Below are positions 1-7,729 of a stretch of 64,000 bases of DNA, piece after piece. A program made the position numbers and the translations under genes. Source of the DNA: Lachnospiraceae bacterium. GTDB taxonomy: Bacteria > Bacillota > Clostridia > Lachnospirales > Lachnospiraceae. Below the pieces are notes generated by a model. That model saw only the letters and a program-made list of their open reading frames with translations, did not search any database and was not told the DNA's origin. Numbering within the stretch: the stretch's first letter is position 1; every line of letters begins with the position of its first letter. The stretch spans positions 124,001 to 188,000 of the forward strand of contig JAAVZL010000038.1 in the NCBI GenBank assembly GCA_022791635.1. Reading direction: 5' to 3'.

Positions 1-848
1 GTCTGGCACAGGCTATCAGAGAGAAAAAGCTGACTCCCTATTACTATTATCCCAGGCCGGTATGTCTGACAGAGGAAGAGCTGGAGGGATACCGGGACTT
101 ATCCGAAAAAATTGTCAGGCAATACCGGGGAATGAATAACGGAGTGATGGAGATTACGGATCTTGGGAAAAAGTTCTTGATTGAGCGTTCCAGGATTGTG
201 GCAGGGGCTTCGGGGAAGATGAAGCTTTTAAAAGAACTGATGAGCCCTTATCAGGAAGACGCTCATATTCTCGTCTACTGCGGGGCTACAAGGGAGTACC
301 GCTTGTCAGAGGATGAGCGTGATATACAGGGAGAGCGTCAGATTGTGGCAGTTTCCAAAATGCTGGGAAAAGAGCTGGGAATGAAGGTGGTACACTTTAC
401 CTCCCGGGAATCGCGAGAAGAGCGCAGGCGGATCATAGAGGGATTTCAAAATGGGGATCCGTATCAGGCAATTATCGCCATCAAGTGCCTGGACGAGGGG
501 GTGAATATTCCCGGAATTAAGACAGCCTTTCTTCTGGCAAGCAGCGCAAATCCCAAGGAATACATTCAGAGAAGGGGTCGTGTGCTCAGAAAGGCGCCAG
601 GGAAGCATTTTGCAGTTATCTATGATTTTGTAACGCTTCCGGGGTCTTTGGAGAAACGGCGGAACCGGGCGGAGATCTCACAGGCAGAGCTTACATTGGT
701 AAAGAAGGAAATTTTGCGGATACAGGAATTTGGAGAGCTCTCGGAAAATCCCTCCGAGGCAGATCGGTTAGTGAAAAGAATCGTGTCCGCGTATGGATTG
801 GATCAAATGGGAGGAGGGCCGGATATCCATGAACGAACATTTGGATGA
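1..848 (+). CDS. SF2 DEAD/DEAH-type helicase, C-terminal part (5' truncated by window edge)
   Basis: The frame is open from base 3, so the N-terminal lobe with Walker A and DEAD/DEAH box lies outside the window; 281 residues are visible. The visible part is the second RecA-like lobe: a strand reading ILVYCGATRE, a motif V-like CLDEGVNIP, and motif VI QRRGRVLR, whose arginines contact nucleotide in SF2 helicases. The opening residues, with PYYYYPRPVCLTEEE, resemble the linker of restriction-type helicases. It overlaps the next gene, and the set continues without gaps into a DndD-like ATPase and a DUF262 nuclease, so a role in a DNA-modification or restriction defence system is inferred. The exact substrate cannot be told from this fragment. 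Confidence 0.85.
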   Translation, partial: LAQAIREKKLTPYYYYPRPVCLTEEELEGYRDLSEKIVRQYRGMNNGVMEITDLGKKFLIERSRIVAGASGKMKLLKELMSPYQEDAHILVYCGATREYRLSEDERDIQGERQIVAVSKMLGKELGMKVVHFTSRESREERRRIIEGFQNGDPYQAIIAIKCLDEGVNIPGIKTAFLLASSANPKEYIQRRGRVLRKAPGKHFAVIYDFVTLPGSLEKRRNRAEISQAELTLVKKEILRIQEFGELSENPSEADRLVKRIVSAYGLDQMGGGPDIHERTFG

Positions 849-978
849 GAGAAAATTAAATTCAATCAAGGTGAAGATTATTGAGCTGGAAAAGGATAAC
901 ATTATCCGCAGAAAGACCAATGACGCCATGGTGGAGACAATACGCAAGTATATTGAAAAGGTGGTCGATGGAAGATGA
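829..978 (+). CDS. Small charged, probably helical protein of the defence operon
   Basis: This 49-residue protein is rich in Lys, Glu and Ile and looks like one long amphipathic helix (IKVKIIELEKDNIIRRK). I do not recognise the family. The ATG at 829 is preferred because a GGAGG-type site lies at about 810; an in-frame ATG at 793 would give 61 residues and a longer overlap with the helicase gene. It overlaps the helicase end by 20 bases, and its stop overlaps the next start in an ATGA arrangement at 975-978, so translation is probably coupled. A small adaptor between helicase and SMC-like ATPase is possible but unproven. It could also be a translational spacer with little function. Confidence 0.6.
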   Translation: MNEHLDERKLNSIKVKIIELEKDNIIRRKTNDAMVETIRKYIEKVVDGR

Positions 979-2948
979 GAATTGAAAAACTAAAGCTTCA
1001 CAACTTCCGGCAGTTTATTGATACCCAGGTGATAGAATTTGCTACGGAGAAAGACAAAAATATCACGGTTCTCATCGGGGACAATACAACGGGAAAGACT
1101 ACCCTGATTCGGGCCTTTGAGTGGATTCTCTATGATAAAAATGAATTTGACAAGAAGATCCTTTTAAATCAGAATGTCATCGACAATATGCTTGTGGGAG
1201 AGGAGCAGGAGGTGACAGGAACCATCTGCCTGAATCACAATGGGAAGGAGTATGAGATTCAAAGAAGGCAGAATTATACCTGTATCGGAAAAGGCGAGGT
1301 AAGAGAGCGGCGCTCCAAGGCGGCCATCTATTATCAGCAGCCGGACGGACAGACCAAGTCGGAGATCCGGGTTGACTTTGCCAGCCAGATCGAGCGGATT
1401 CTTCCCAAAAATCTGTCCGGATACTTCTTCTTTGGCGGAGAGCGGCTGGGGGCCATCGGAAGCCGCGATGATATCGAGAATGCCGTAAAGGGACTTATGG
1501 GTCTGGATGTGCTCTACAATGCCATGGCCCATTTGAAAAGCGTGATCAATAAGCTTCGCAAAAGCCTAGACTTTTCCGGGGATGAGGAAGCGGATAAGCT
1601 GCAAAAAGAGCAGGAGGAAAAGGAGGAGCTTTTAAAGCAAAAACAAAGGGAATTAGTAACTATAAAGGAAGAACTGGAATATTATCAGGAGGAAAAGGAA
1701 AAATATGCAGCTCTTTTGAAGGCAAATGAAAGTGTCAGAGAGGATCAGAAGAGAAGAGAGCGTTTGGAAGAGAGTGTTAAGGGGCTGGAAGTAAGAATGG
1801 AAAAGGCCCAGAGCGAATATGTTTCAGCTTTTAGCCGTGATGCGTTTTCCTTTTTCGGAATTCCTTTGTTAAAGGAAGCAATAGATATGCTGGCAGAAGC
1901 CAGCGACCAGGTGGAGAGCGTTCCGGATATGACGGCTGAAACCATTGATTATCTGTTAAAAAGAGGATATTGTATCTGTAAAGAGCCGATTGTAAAAGGC
2001 TCCCGGGTGGAAGCGGAGCTGCTAAACGAGAGAGCCAAGCAGCCGCCGGAGGCCATAGGCTCTCTCGTGAGACGGTTTAAAGAGCAGGCCATGGAATACC
2101 TGACAATCAGCGAACGGTATGAAGATACCGTGGCGTCGCGTTATGAAGATATTCGTGTGATTCGGGAAGAAATAGAGCAGGGAAGGGATGAGATAGAAGA
2201 ATTAAATAAACGTCTGGAAGGACAAAAAGATATCGCATATCTGGAAATGCAATATCAGAAGGCAGATATAAAGATTTCCGAATTTGAAGAGAAAAAGGGA
2301 AGGGTACAGGAGGAGATCGGAGTATATAAAAACGAGATAGCCAGTATTATGCGAAAACTGGATAATTATGTACAAAACAGTAAAAAAAATGTCCAAATCC
2401 AGCTGCAAATAGATTATGCATCGGAAGTTTATGAGTGGGTACGAAAAGCTTACTATGAAAGAGAGAAGGCAATTCGTGAAAATCTGGAGGAGAAGGTAAA
2501 TGAAAACTTTCAGAAAACCTACCATGGCTCCAGAACCATTATTATTGACGAAAAATACCGTGTAAAGTATTACGATGTGACGACAGAGGAATCGGACGGA
2601 CTAAAGGCAGTGAAAAGCCTTGCTTTTATATCCGGATTGGTGGAACTGGCCAAGGAAGCCCTTACACTGAACAACACGGTCGATGTGGGCCCGCTTTACT
2701 ATCCTCTGGTGATGGACGCTCCCTTTTCAAATGTTGACACGGAGCATATTCAAAAAGCCTCGGCAATTCTGCCGGAGGCTGCCGAACAGATCATTATTGC
2801 ACTGATGGAAAAGGACTGGAAGTCGGCGTCTTCTGTTATGAGCAGCCGCACAGGGAAGATGTATGTGCTTGAGCAGGCGTGTGGAAGGGACGGAAAGCGG
2901 ATAGACACCATAACCCATATCAAAAGCCGGGAGGTGTGTGATGTTTGA
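975..2948 (+). CDS. DndD-like SMC/Rad50-type ATPase
   Basis: The protein has 657 residues, the usual DndD size. Residues 1-12 form the RIEKLKLHNFRQF start typical of RecN/SMC/DndD proteins, followed by Walker A GDNTTGKT at 35-42. FFFGGERL at 151-158 matches the DndD signature region (FFFDGE-like). Residues about 200-280 and 385-480 are Glu/Lys-rich coiled coil, separated by a turn with C333 and C335 (CIC) where Rad50 relatives carry a zinc hook. Walker B is PLVMDAPFS with D581. In phosphorothioation systems DndD is an ATPase thought to work with the sulphur-transfer proteins on DNA; similar ATPases occur in other defence operons. No DndC or DndE is visible here, so the assignment is to the ATPase family, not to a proven Dnd pathway. 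Confidence 0.8.
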   Translation: MRIEKLKLHNFRQFIDTQVIEFATEKDKNITVLIGDNTTGKTTLIRAFEWILYDKNEFDKKILLNQNVIDNMLVGEEQEVTGTICLNHNGKEYEIQRRQNYTCIGKGEVRERRSKAAIYYQQPDGQTKSEIRVDFASQIERILPKNLSGYFFFGGERLGAIGSRDDIENAVKGLMGLDVLYNAMAHLKSVINKLRKSLDFSGDEEADKLQKEQEEKEELLKQKQRELVTIKEELEYYQEEKEKYAALLKANESVREDQKRRERLEESVKGLEVRMEKAQSEYVSAFSRDAFSFFGIPLLKEAIDMLAEASDQVESVPDMTAETIDYLLKRGYCICKEPIVKGSRVEAELLNERAKQPPEAIGSLVRRFKEQAMEYLTISERYEDTVASRYEDIRVIREEIEQGRDEIEELNKRLEGQKDIAYLEMQYQKADIKISEFEEKKGRVQEEIGVYKNEIASIMRKLDNYVQNSKKNVQIQLQIDYASEVYEWVRKAYYEREKAIRENLEEKVNENFQKTYHGSRTIIIDEKYRVKYYDVTTEESDGLKAVKSLAFISGLVELAKEALTLNNTVDVGPLYYPLVMDAPFSNVDTEHIQKASAILPEAAEQIIIALMEKDWKSASSVMSSRTGKMYVLEQACGRDGKRIDTITHIKSREVCDV

Positions 2949-3483
2949 CAAAGATGTACAGATAAGAGGACGTCATGCCACTTATTGGAAGGCGCTGGCG
3001 AAGACGCGGGGAAATGCGGCTGATACCAGTAATAACTTTAAAATCTTCGAAAATTATATGGCTGTTTATATGATTGCTCCAATCATCGGGCTGATGAATG
3101 AGCGAAGAGGGAAAATAGATCCCGCAGATGAAAATAAAGATACAGCGGGAATGCTGGCAGAAATTCTAATTAAGAATCAGAGTAAATTAAAATATATTTA
3201 CAGACTGATCGTTTTGCTTGACCGTTCGGAGGGGCTTACAGATAAAGAAAGAATAGACAGGGCTTTCCGTGAAAATGAGAATGAGGCGGGAACAAAGGCA
3301 GGACTGCAGCTTTTTCATGCCTACTTTCTGGGAGGTCTGGAGGTATTGCATGAAAGCTTTGTAGAGCAATGTACCACGGATGATGACTTTATGTATCGGA
3401 TGTATTCTTTTATTGAGGAATTTAAAAGAGAACAGGGCATTGAAAAGACAGTGCTGGATATTGATACTTTATTGAGACGATAA
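2941..3483 (+). CDS. Unrecognised defence-operon protein
   Basis: I do not recognise this 180-residue protein. It is mixed alpha-helical and charged, with a short hydrophobic stretch near residues 38-48 (AVYMIAPIIGLMN) that is too short to call a membrane segment. The ATG at 2941 has GGAGG six bases upstream; a GTG at 2938 is also in frame. The start lies inside the end of the DndD-like gene, so the two are probably translationally coupled. Position after a DndD-like ATPase is where some phosphorothioation loci carry DndE, but the length (DndE is near 120 residues) and sequence do not clearly match, so I leave the function open. Confidence 0.7.
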   Translation: MFDKDVQIRGRHATYWKALAKTRGNAADTSNNFKIFENYMAVYMIAPIIGLMNERRGKIDPADENKDTAGMLAEILIKNQSKLKYIYRLIVLLDRSEGLTDKERIDRAFRENENEAGTKAGLQLFHAYFLGGLEVLHESFVEQCTTDDDFMYRMYSFIEEFKREQGIEKTVLDIDTLLRR

Positions 3484-3535
3484 ATAGATGAGCGTATACC
3501 AGTAAGGTCTGCAAGGCTTTAATAGGAGGAGGCCC

Positions 3536-4135
3536 ATGCAAGAATTTACAAAAGATGAAAGCTTAGAAGACGAAGAGATAGAGGAGCGTCTAAAACAGCT
3601 CAGTCAGGAAGCCTTTGATGATCCATGCATTATGCTGAGAGAGCTTGCGCAGCTTTCTGGGGAAAAGACTTCTCAGGCGCCCATGGAAGATGCAGGCTTA
3701 AAATCAGTACTCTTTGAAAAGCTGAATGAGATGAGAATGAGCTATTCCTACAAACCGCTTCTGATAAAAGCGATGTTGGAATATGCGGATGAAAAAAACG
3801 GAACCTGTCCGATGGAAGATATCATCTTTTATTTTCGGGATTTTTATACAAAGAGGCGTTTGAAGGGCTTGTTTGTGGAGAAGGAAAAGAGTATTTTTTC
3901 CCGGGAAGGTTTTTCTGACAGGGAAGCCAGACGGATCATTCTCATTTATCCCTATAAACGCTTTGCCAATTTTCGGCTGCTGTATTATAAAAAGGAAGAA
4001 GAGCTTTTGGGGTTTCATCCATACCTCTGGGAGAGTCTTTCCCAAAAGGAAAAGGAAGAAATGAAAGCCGTTTGCGACAGTGCCCTGGAGCGGTATTACA
4101 TGCGCTTTTACAGCAAAGTACAGGAGGATAAATGA
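3536..4135 (+). CDS. Unrecognised defence-operon protein upstream of DUF262 nuclease
   Basis: This is a 199-residue charged protein with no recognised motif. It starts with an acidic N-terminus (DESLEDEEIEERL) and has an aromatic and basic central part (YFRDFYTKRRLKGLF). A strong AGGAGGAGG site sits directly before the ATG. It is separated from the preceding gene by 52 bases, the only real gap in this operon, and its stop overlaps the next start (ATGA at 4132-4135), which ties it to the DUF262 nuclease. A regulatory or target-sensing partner of that nuclease is plausible from position only. No DNA-binding helix-turn-helix is obvious by eye. Confidence 0.7.
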   Translation: MQEFTKDESLEDEEIEERLKQLSQEAFDDPCIMLRELAQLSGEKTSQAPMEDAGLKSVLFEKLNEMRMSYSYKPLLIKAMLEYADEKNGTCPMEDIIFYFRDFYTKRRLKGLFVEKEKSIFSREGFSDREARRIILIYPYKRFANFRLLYYKKEEELLGFHPYLWESLSQKEKEEMKAVCDSALERYYMRFYSKVQEDK

Positions 4136-6117
4136 TGTATGCCAGATCCATATCGCTTCATAACCTGGGAGAGACCAGAATACAGAGGCTGATCGTGCCC
4201 TTCTTTCAGAGAAAGTATATCTGGGAGGAAGAAAATTGGAAGGAGCTCTTTGACGACTTTGCAAATGGGGAAGAGACGCCTTTCCTTGGCTCCATTATTT
4301 TGAAAGAGCTTCCTATGGTGTCAGGCGTGTCGGAAATGCACATCATCGACGGACAGCAGCGTTTGACCACGGTTTCGCTTTTGGCAAAAGCGATTTATGA
4401 CAGCCTGCCGGAGGAGACAAAAAAGAGTAGCGACTGCGGCATTCGCACGGATATTCGAGGAATTTTATTTTATCGGGAAAATGCGGCGGATAACTTTAAA
4501 GACAGTCATATTAAAATCGAGCATTCCAGAGTAGACAGGGAAGGCTACAACCGGGTGATTCGGGCAGAGATGCTGGATGAAGACAAGGTTGACTTAAAGG
4601 AAATTAACGAAGAAAGCTCTAATTTGCTCCAATGCTACAAATACTTCAGAGGCAGGCTTGCCGGGAAAACAGAAAAAGAACTGACAGATTTATACAATCA
4701 CATTTTTGACGAGAAGCGAAAGGTTCTTGTTTTGATTACCTTGTCTCAGGGGGATATCAACGAACAGAAAATTTTTGATACCATCAACCGGGCGGGCGTT
4801 CGATTGAGCGTGGCAGATATTATCAAGAATCATCTTTTCAAAACCTGCTTGGATAAGGCCGGCCTGGATGAAAAGCGTCAAAGAGAAGTCATTCATGTTT
4901 ATGAAGATATCTGGGAGGAGCAGTTTACAAAGAGGCAGGAGGACATACAGATCTGGGAGCAGAAATGTCTCCTAGATAAGATAGAACGAAATAATCAGGA
5001 ATTTCTTCTGTATTGTGTGGCCTGTATCAAATGGCCAAAAGAGGAGAAGATTCTTTTGAATCTGGAAGCAGTTTACGAGAAGCATATTCGTCCTTATGGT
5101 TATAAGGAATTGTTGGATTTGATCAAAGACATTTGTGTTTATGCGGAAATCTTCCGGAGATTTGTTCTGGAGTTTCACGAGAAGCTGGAGGAGGGAGATA
5201 TCTTTTTCAAGCATAAGGATCCGGTAACAAGACTGTTTTTGGTTCTGGATCGTTTTGAGATACCCTGGTTTTATTCCTATATCTTGATGCGCTTAAAGGA
5301 AGCGGAGCGGGATATTTATGATGAGAGCCTGGTAAAAGATTTTGGTATCCTGGAATCCTTTCTGGTGCGGAGGCGGCTTTCTGCGAAAAAGAACACGGAT
5401 TACCAGAAGAAATGCAGACAGATTTTAACGGAGGGCGCCGAGGTATTGGTAAAAGAGGAGCTAACCCAGGCAAAATTGTGCGACAGGGCTCTTTTTCCTT
5501 ATTTGTCTTCTGTCCCGGACGATACGGCAAGGGTTATTTTGTTCTGCATAGAGCTGTATCGCTGTCAGGATGAAAAGAAGGACATCAATTCTTTGGAGTA
5601 CCGCTATACGGTAGAGCATATTATGCCCCAGAAATGGGAAACCCACTGGACGGAAGTTCCGATTATGAAAGACGGGAAAAAACTGGAGGCGAAATCCGCT
5701 GAGGGAATTAAATTTCGTAATCAATGGATTCAGGCATTGGGAAATAAAACCCTGCTTACACATCGCCTGAATGCCGCTCTGCAAAACGTAAATTTCCCGG
5801 AAAAAATAGGAGAACCAACCGAGGACAAACCGGGATACCGCTCACATACAGCCTTGCATATCACCAGAGAGCTGGTAGAGCAGTTTGATGCAGGAGATAA
5901 GGTCTGGGATGAACGGCATATTATTGAGCGTACCTGGAAAATATATCACGATATTCTGGAAATATGGCCTTCGTTCCAAGAGCTTCTTTTGGGGGATGAG
6001 CCGAACAAGGAAGATATGGTTGATGACTTGACAGAAGCAGAACCGGAGCTGGAACGGTTTTCTCCGGAACAGCTGGCCGATCCGATTGAGCTTTTGAAAG
6101 CTGTAAAAGAATCATAG
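4132..6117 (+). CDS. DUF262-DUF1524 (GmrSD/SspE-type) restriction protein
   Basis: The protein has 661 residues. The N-terminal DUF262 (GmrS-like, ParB-like fold) is marked by FFQRKYIWEEENW near residue 24 and the DGQQR motif at 73-77, the nucleotide-binding signature of the family. The motif INRAGVRLSVADIIKNHLF near 221 is also typical. The C-terminal DUF1524 HNH-like nuclease part is marked by EHIMPQ with H496 and LGNKTLL with N538. GmrSD and SspE use such fusions to cut DNA after sensing base or backbone modification; SspE works with phosphorothioated DNA. Next to a DndD-like ATPase, a role as modification-linked effector is the natural inference. The start is ATGATG; either ATG could be used. 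Confidence 0.88.
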   Translation: MMYARSISLHNLGETRIQRLIVPFFQRKYIWEEENWKELFDDFANGEETPFLGSIILKELPMVSGVSEMHIIDGQQRLTTVSLLAKAIYDSLPEETKKSSDCGIRTDIRGILFYRENAADNFKDSHIKIEHSRVDREGYNRVIRAEMLDEDKVDLKEINEESSNLLQCYKYFRGRLAGKTEKELTDLYNHIFDEKRKVLVLITLSQGDINEQKIFDTINRAGVRLSVADIIKNHLFKTCLDKAGLDEKRQREVIHVYEDIWEEQFTKRQEDIQIWEQKCLLDKIERNNQEFLLYCVACIKWPKEEKILLNLEAVYEKHIRPYGYKELLDLIKDICVYAEIFRRFVLEFHEKLEEGDIFFKHKDPVTRLFLVLDRFEIPWFYSYILMRLKEAERDIYDESLVKDFGILESFLVRRRLSAKKNTDYQKKCRQILTEGAEVLVKEELTQAKLCDRALFPYLSSVPDDTARVILFCIELYRCQDEKKDINSLEYRYTVEHIMPQKWETHWTEVPIMKDGKKLEAKSAEGIKFRNQWIQALGNKTLLTHRLNAALQNVNFPEKIGEPTEDKPGYRSHTALHITRELVEQFDAGDKVWDERHIIERTWKIYHDILEIWPSFQELLLGDEPNKEDMVDDLTEAEPELERFSPEQLADPIELLKAVKES

Positions 6118-6129
6118 AGTCAAAAGAAA

Positions 6130-6156
6130 GGGGACGCCCTAGCGCGCCCCTTTTTT
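6130..6156 (+). terminator. Intrinsic terminator after the defence operon
   Basis: A GC-rich hairpin (GGGG, bulged A, CGC pairing with GCGCCCC, six-base loop) is followed by TTTTTT. It lies 13 bases after the DUF262 stop. The stop codon of the convergent sugar transferase gene (6139-6141) falls in its loop, so the hairpin may act on both strands, although only the plus strand has a clear T-run. Confidence 0.8.
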
Positions 6157-7560
6157 CATCACCACCACCCAGATGGTCATCAGCAAAATCCGAAGATCCG
6201 AGGTCAGAGACCAGGTGTCAATGTATTCCAGATCCAGCTTTACCACTTCCTTGAAATCCGTAATCTCGCTCCTCCCGCTCACCTGCCAAAGCCCGGTCAG
6301 TCCGGGCTTGATGCTTAAGCGGCGGCGGTAATAAAGCTCATACTGATTAAATTCGTCTACCGTGGGCGGCCGGGTTCCCACCAGACTCATATTTCCGATT
6401 AAAATGTTGTAAAACTGCGGCAGCTCGTCCAGGCTTGTATTGCGAAGAAAGGCTCCGACCCTTGTGATTCTTGGATCGTGTTCCAGCTTAAACATGGGGC
6501 CTTTCATCTCATTTTGTGAGAGAAGCTCCTTCTTGCGGGCCTCCGCGTCCGTATACATGGACCGAAATTTATAAAGCTTAAAATAGCGTCCGTTTTTTCC
6601 CACCCGCTTCTGGGCAAAGAATACCGGTCCCCTGGAATCCAGCTTAATGGCCACGGCAATAAAAGGGGTCAAAAGAGCGGTAATGGCAAGACCAATCACA
6701 GCTCCCACAATGTCAATGATACGCTTGATAAAAAGCCGCCGGTAATCCAATGCATTGGCTTCATAGGAAAGCACCGTAAACCCGGCAAAGGTTTCGGTGG
6801 TTTTGTGAGCGATCACATTATTGAAATAGTCGATATTCACATGAACGGTGATTCCCATACTCTCAAACTGTATAATCAGATCCTCAATTTTTTCCTTGGA
6901 ATAATCCGGAAGATGGATAAAAATCTCATCCAAAACCCGTGTCTTAAACTGCTCAAAGAGATTATTCTCACCGGCAATGACCGGGATCCCCCCAATGGCT
7001 TCTCCCACTGCATTTTGATCCATCAGAGCAATTCCGGTAATCTCAAAGCTCCACTCTGATTTGTCCGTAATTTTAGCAAGAATGCTTTCCACATAGGAGG
7101 AGGTGGTGAGCAAAAATACCTTATTGCTGCCGGAGCTTGTACGATAGACGGAAGTAAAAAACTTCTTCACCAACAGATGTCCGAAATAAGTCAGAAGGAT
7201 ATTGTAGATGAAAAAGTACACAAATACCAACCGGGAAAAATCCTCAGCCAGCTTGCCGATGTAGAGGAAAAAGCTCAAAAACAGGATCAGCACGAGATTG
7301 TACTTGACTACGGCCACTAGCTCAACATAATACCCTCTCTTAAAAAAGCCTGTATTCCAGTCAAAAAGGTAATAGGAAAGCAGGTGAAAAAAGAGGATAA
7401 AGGCAATAATGGTGAGATAGGAGTGGGAAAACGTATGGTAACTCACCTTGGCGCCCCGCGTCAGGATGCCCAGAGTAAATGCGAGAACAATGCATACGCA
7501 TTCAATTCCCAAAAGTGTATAATTTTGAAGCAATCGCTGCTTTTGGCCGATGTTTGACAT
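6139..7560 (-). CDS. Polyprenyl glycosylphosphotransferase (WbaP-like initiating enzyme)
   Basis: This 473-residue protein has an N-terminal block of about five membrane segments, a central Rossmann-like region (about 140-260), and a C-terminal bacterial sugar transferase domain. Visible signatures are FFAQKRVGKNGRYFKLYKFR, TSLDELPQFYNILIGNMSLVG and RPP. Such enzymes move a sugar-1-phosphate from a nucleotide sugar onto undecaprenyl phosphate and so start a glycan at the membrane. The RPPTVDEF and KPGLTGLWQVSGRS segments are of the WbaP/galactose-phosphate type rather than the RPERPFF type seen at 54087-55496. The gene is alone on the minus strand, opposite the large plus-strand locus, with its own near-consensus promoter at 7607-7635. 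Confidence 0.9.
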   Translation of the reverse strand: MSNIGQKQRLLQNYTLLGIECVCIVLAFTLGILTRGAKVSYHTFSHSYLTIIAFILFFHLLSYYLFDWNTGFFKRGYYVELVAVVKYNLVLILFLSFFLYIGKLAEDFSRLVFVYFFIYNILLTYFGHLLVKKFFTSVYRTSSGSNKVFLLTTSSYVESILAKITDKSEWSFEITGIALMDQNAVGEAIGGIPVIAGENNLFEQFKTRVLDEIFIHLPDYSKEKIEDLIIQFESMGITVHVNIDYFNNVIAHKTTETFAGFTVLSYEANALDYRRLFIKRIIDIVGAVIGLAITALLTPFIAVAIKLDSRGPVFFAQKRVGKNGRYFKLYKFRSMYTDAEARKKELLSQNEMKGPMFKLEHDPRITRVGAFLRNTSLDELPQFYNILIGNMSLVGTRPPTVDEFNQYELYYRRRLSIKPGLTGLWQVSGRSEITDFKEVVKLDLEYIDTWSLTSDLRILLMTIWVVVMKKGAR

Positions 7561-7606
7561 ACGATGACACCTCGTTTAATCGAAAACGGTTCGTTCTTTC
7601 CTATGT

Positions 7607-7635
7607 ATCATAAAAGATTTGGGACTGCTTGTCAA
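7607..7635 (-). promoter_or_regulatory. Promoter of the minus-strand sugar phosphotransferase gene
   Basis: On the minus strand, TTGACA (7635-7630), 17 bases, then TATGAT (7612-7607), about 50 bases before the start at 7560. This is a near-perfect sigma-A type promoter. The surrounding bases (ATAAAAGATTT, six bases, GCTTGTCAAAT on the plus strand) recur at 22130-22157. Confidence 0.75.
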
Positions 7636-7649
7636 ATCGTAAGAGCTTC

Positions 7650-7678
7650 TTGCCAAATCTGCCATAACAAGGTAAAAT
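7650..7678 (+). promoter_or_regulatory. Promoter for the CDP-sugar operon
   Basis: TTGCCA at 7650-7655, 17 bases, TAAAAT at 7673-7678, 51 bases before the start at 7730. It is divergent from the promoter at 7607-7635 and spaced 15 bases from its -35 element. Confidence 0.6.
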
Positions 7679-7729
7679 GATACTGTTATGTGATTCAGAT
7701 AAAAAAGTGAAGGAGCTTTTACGTTTGTT

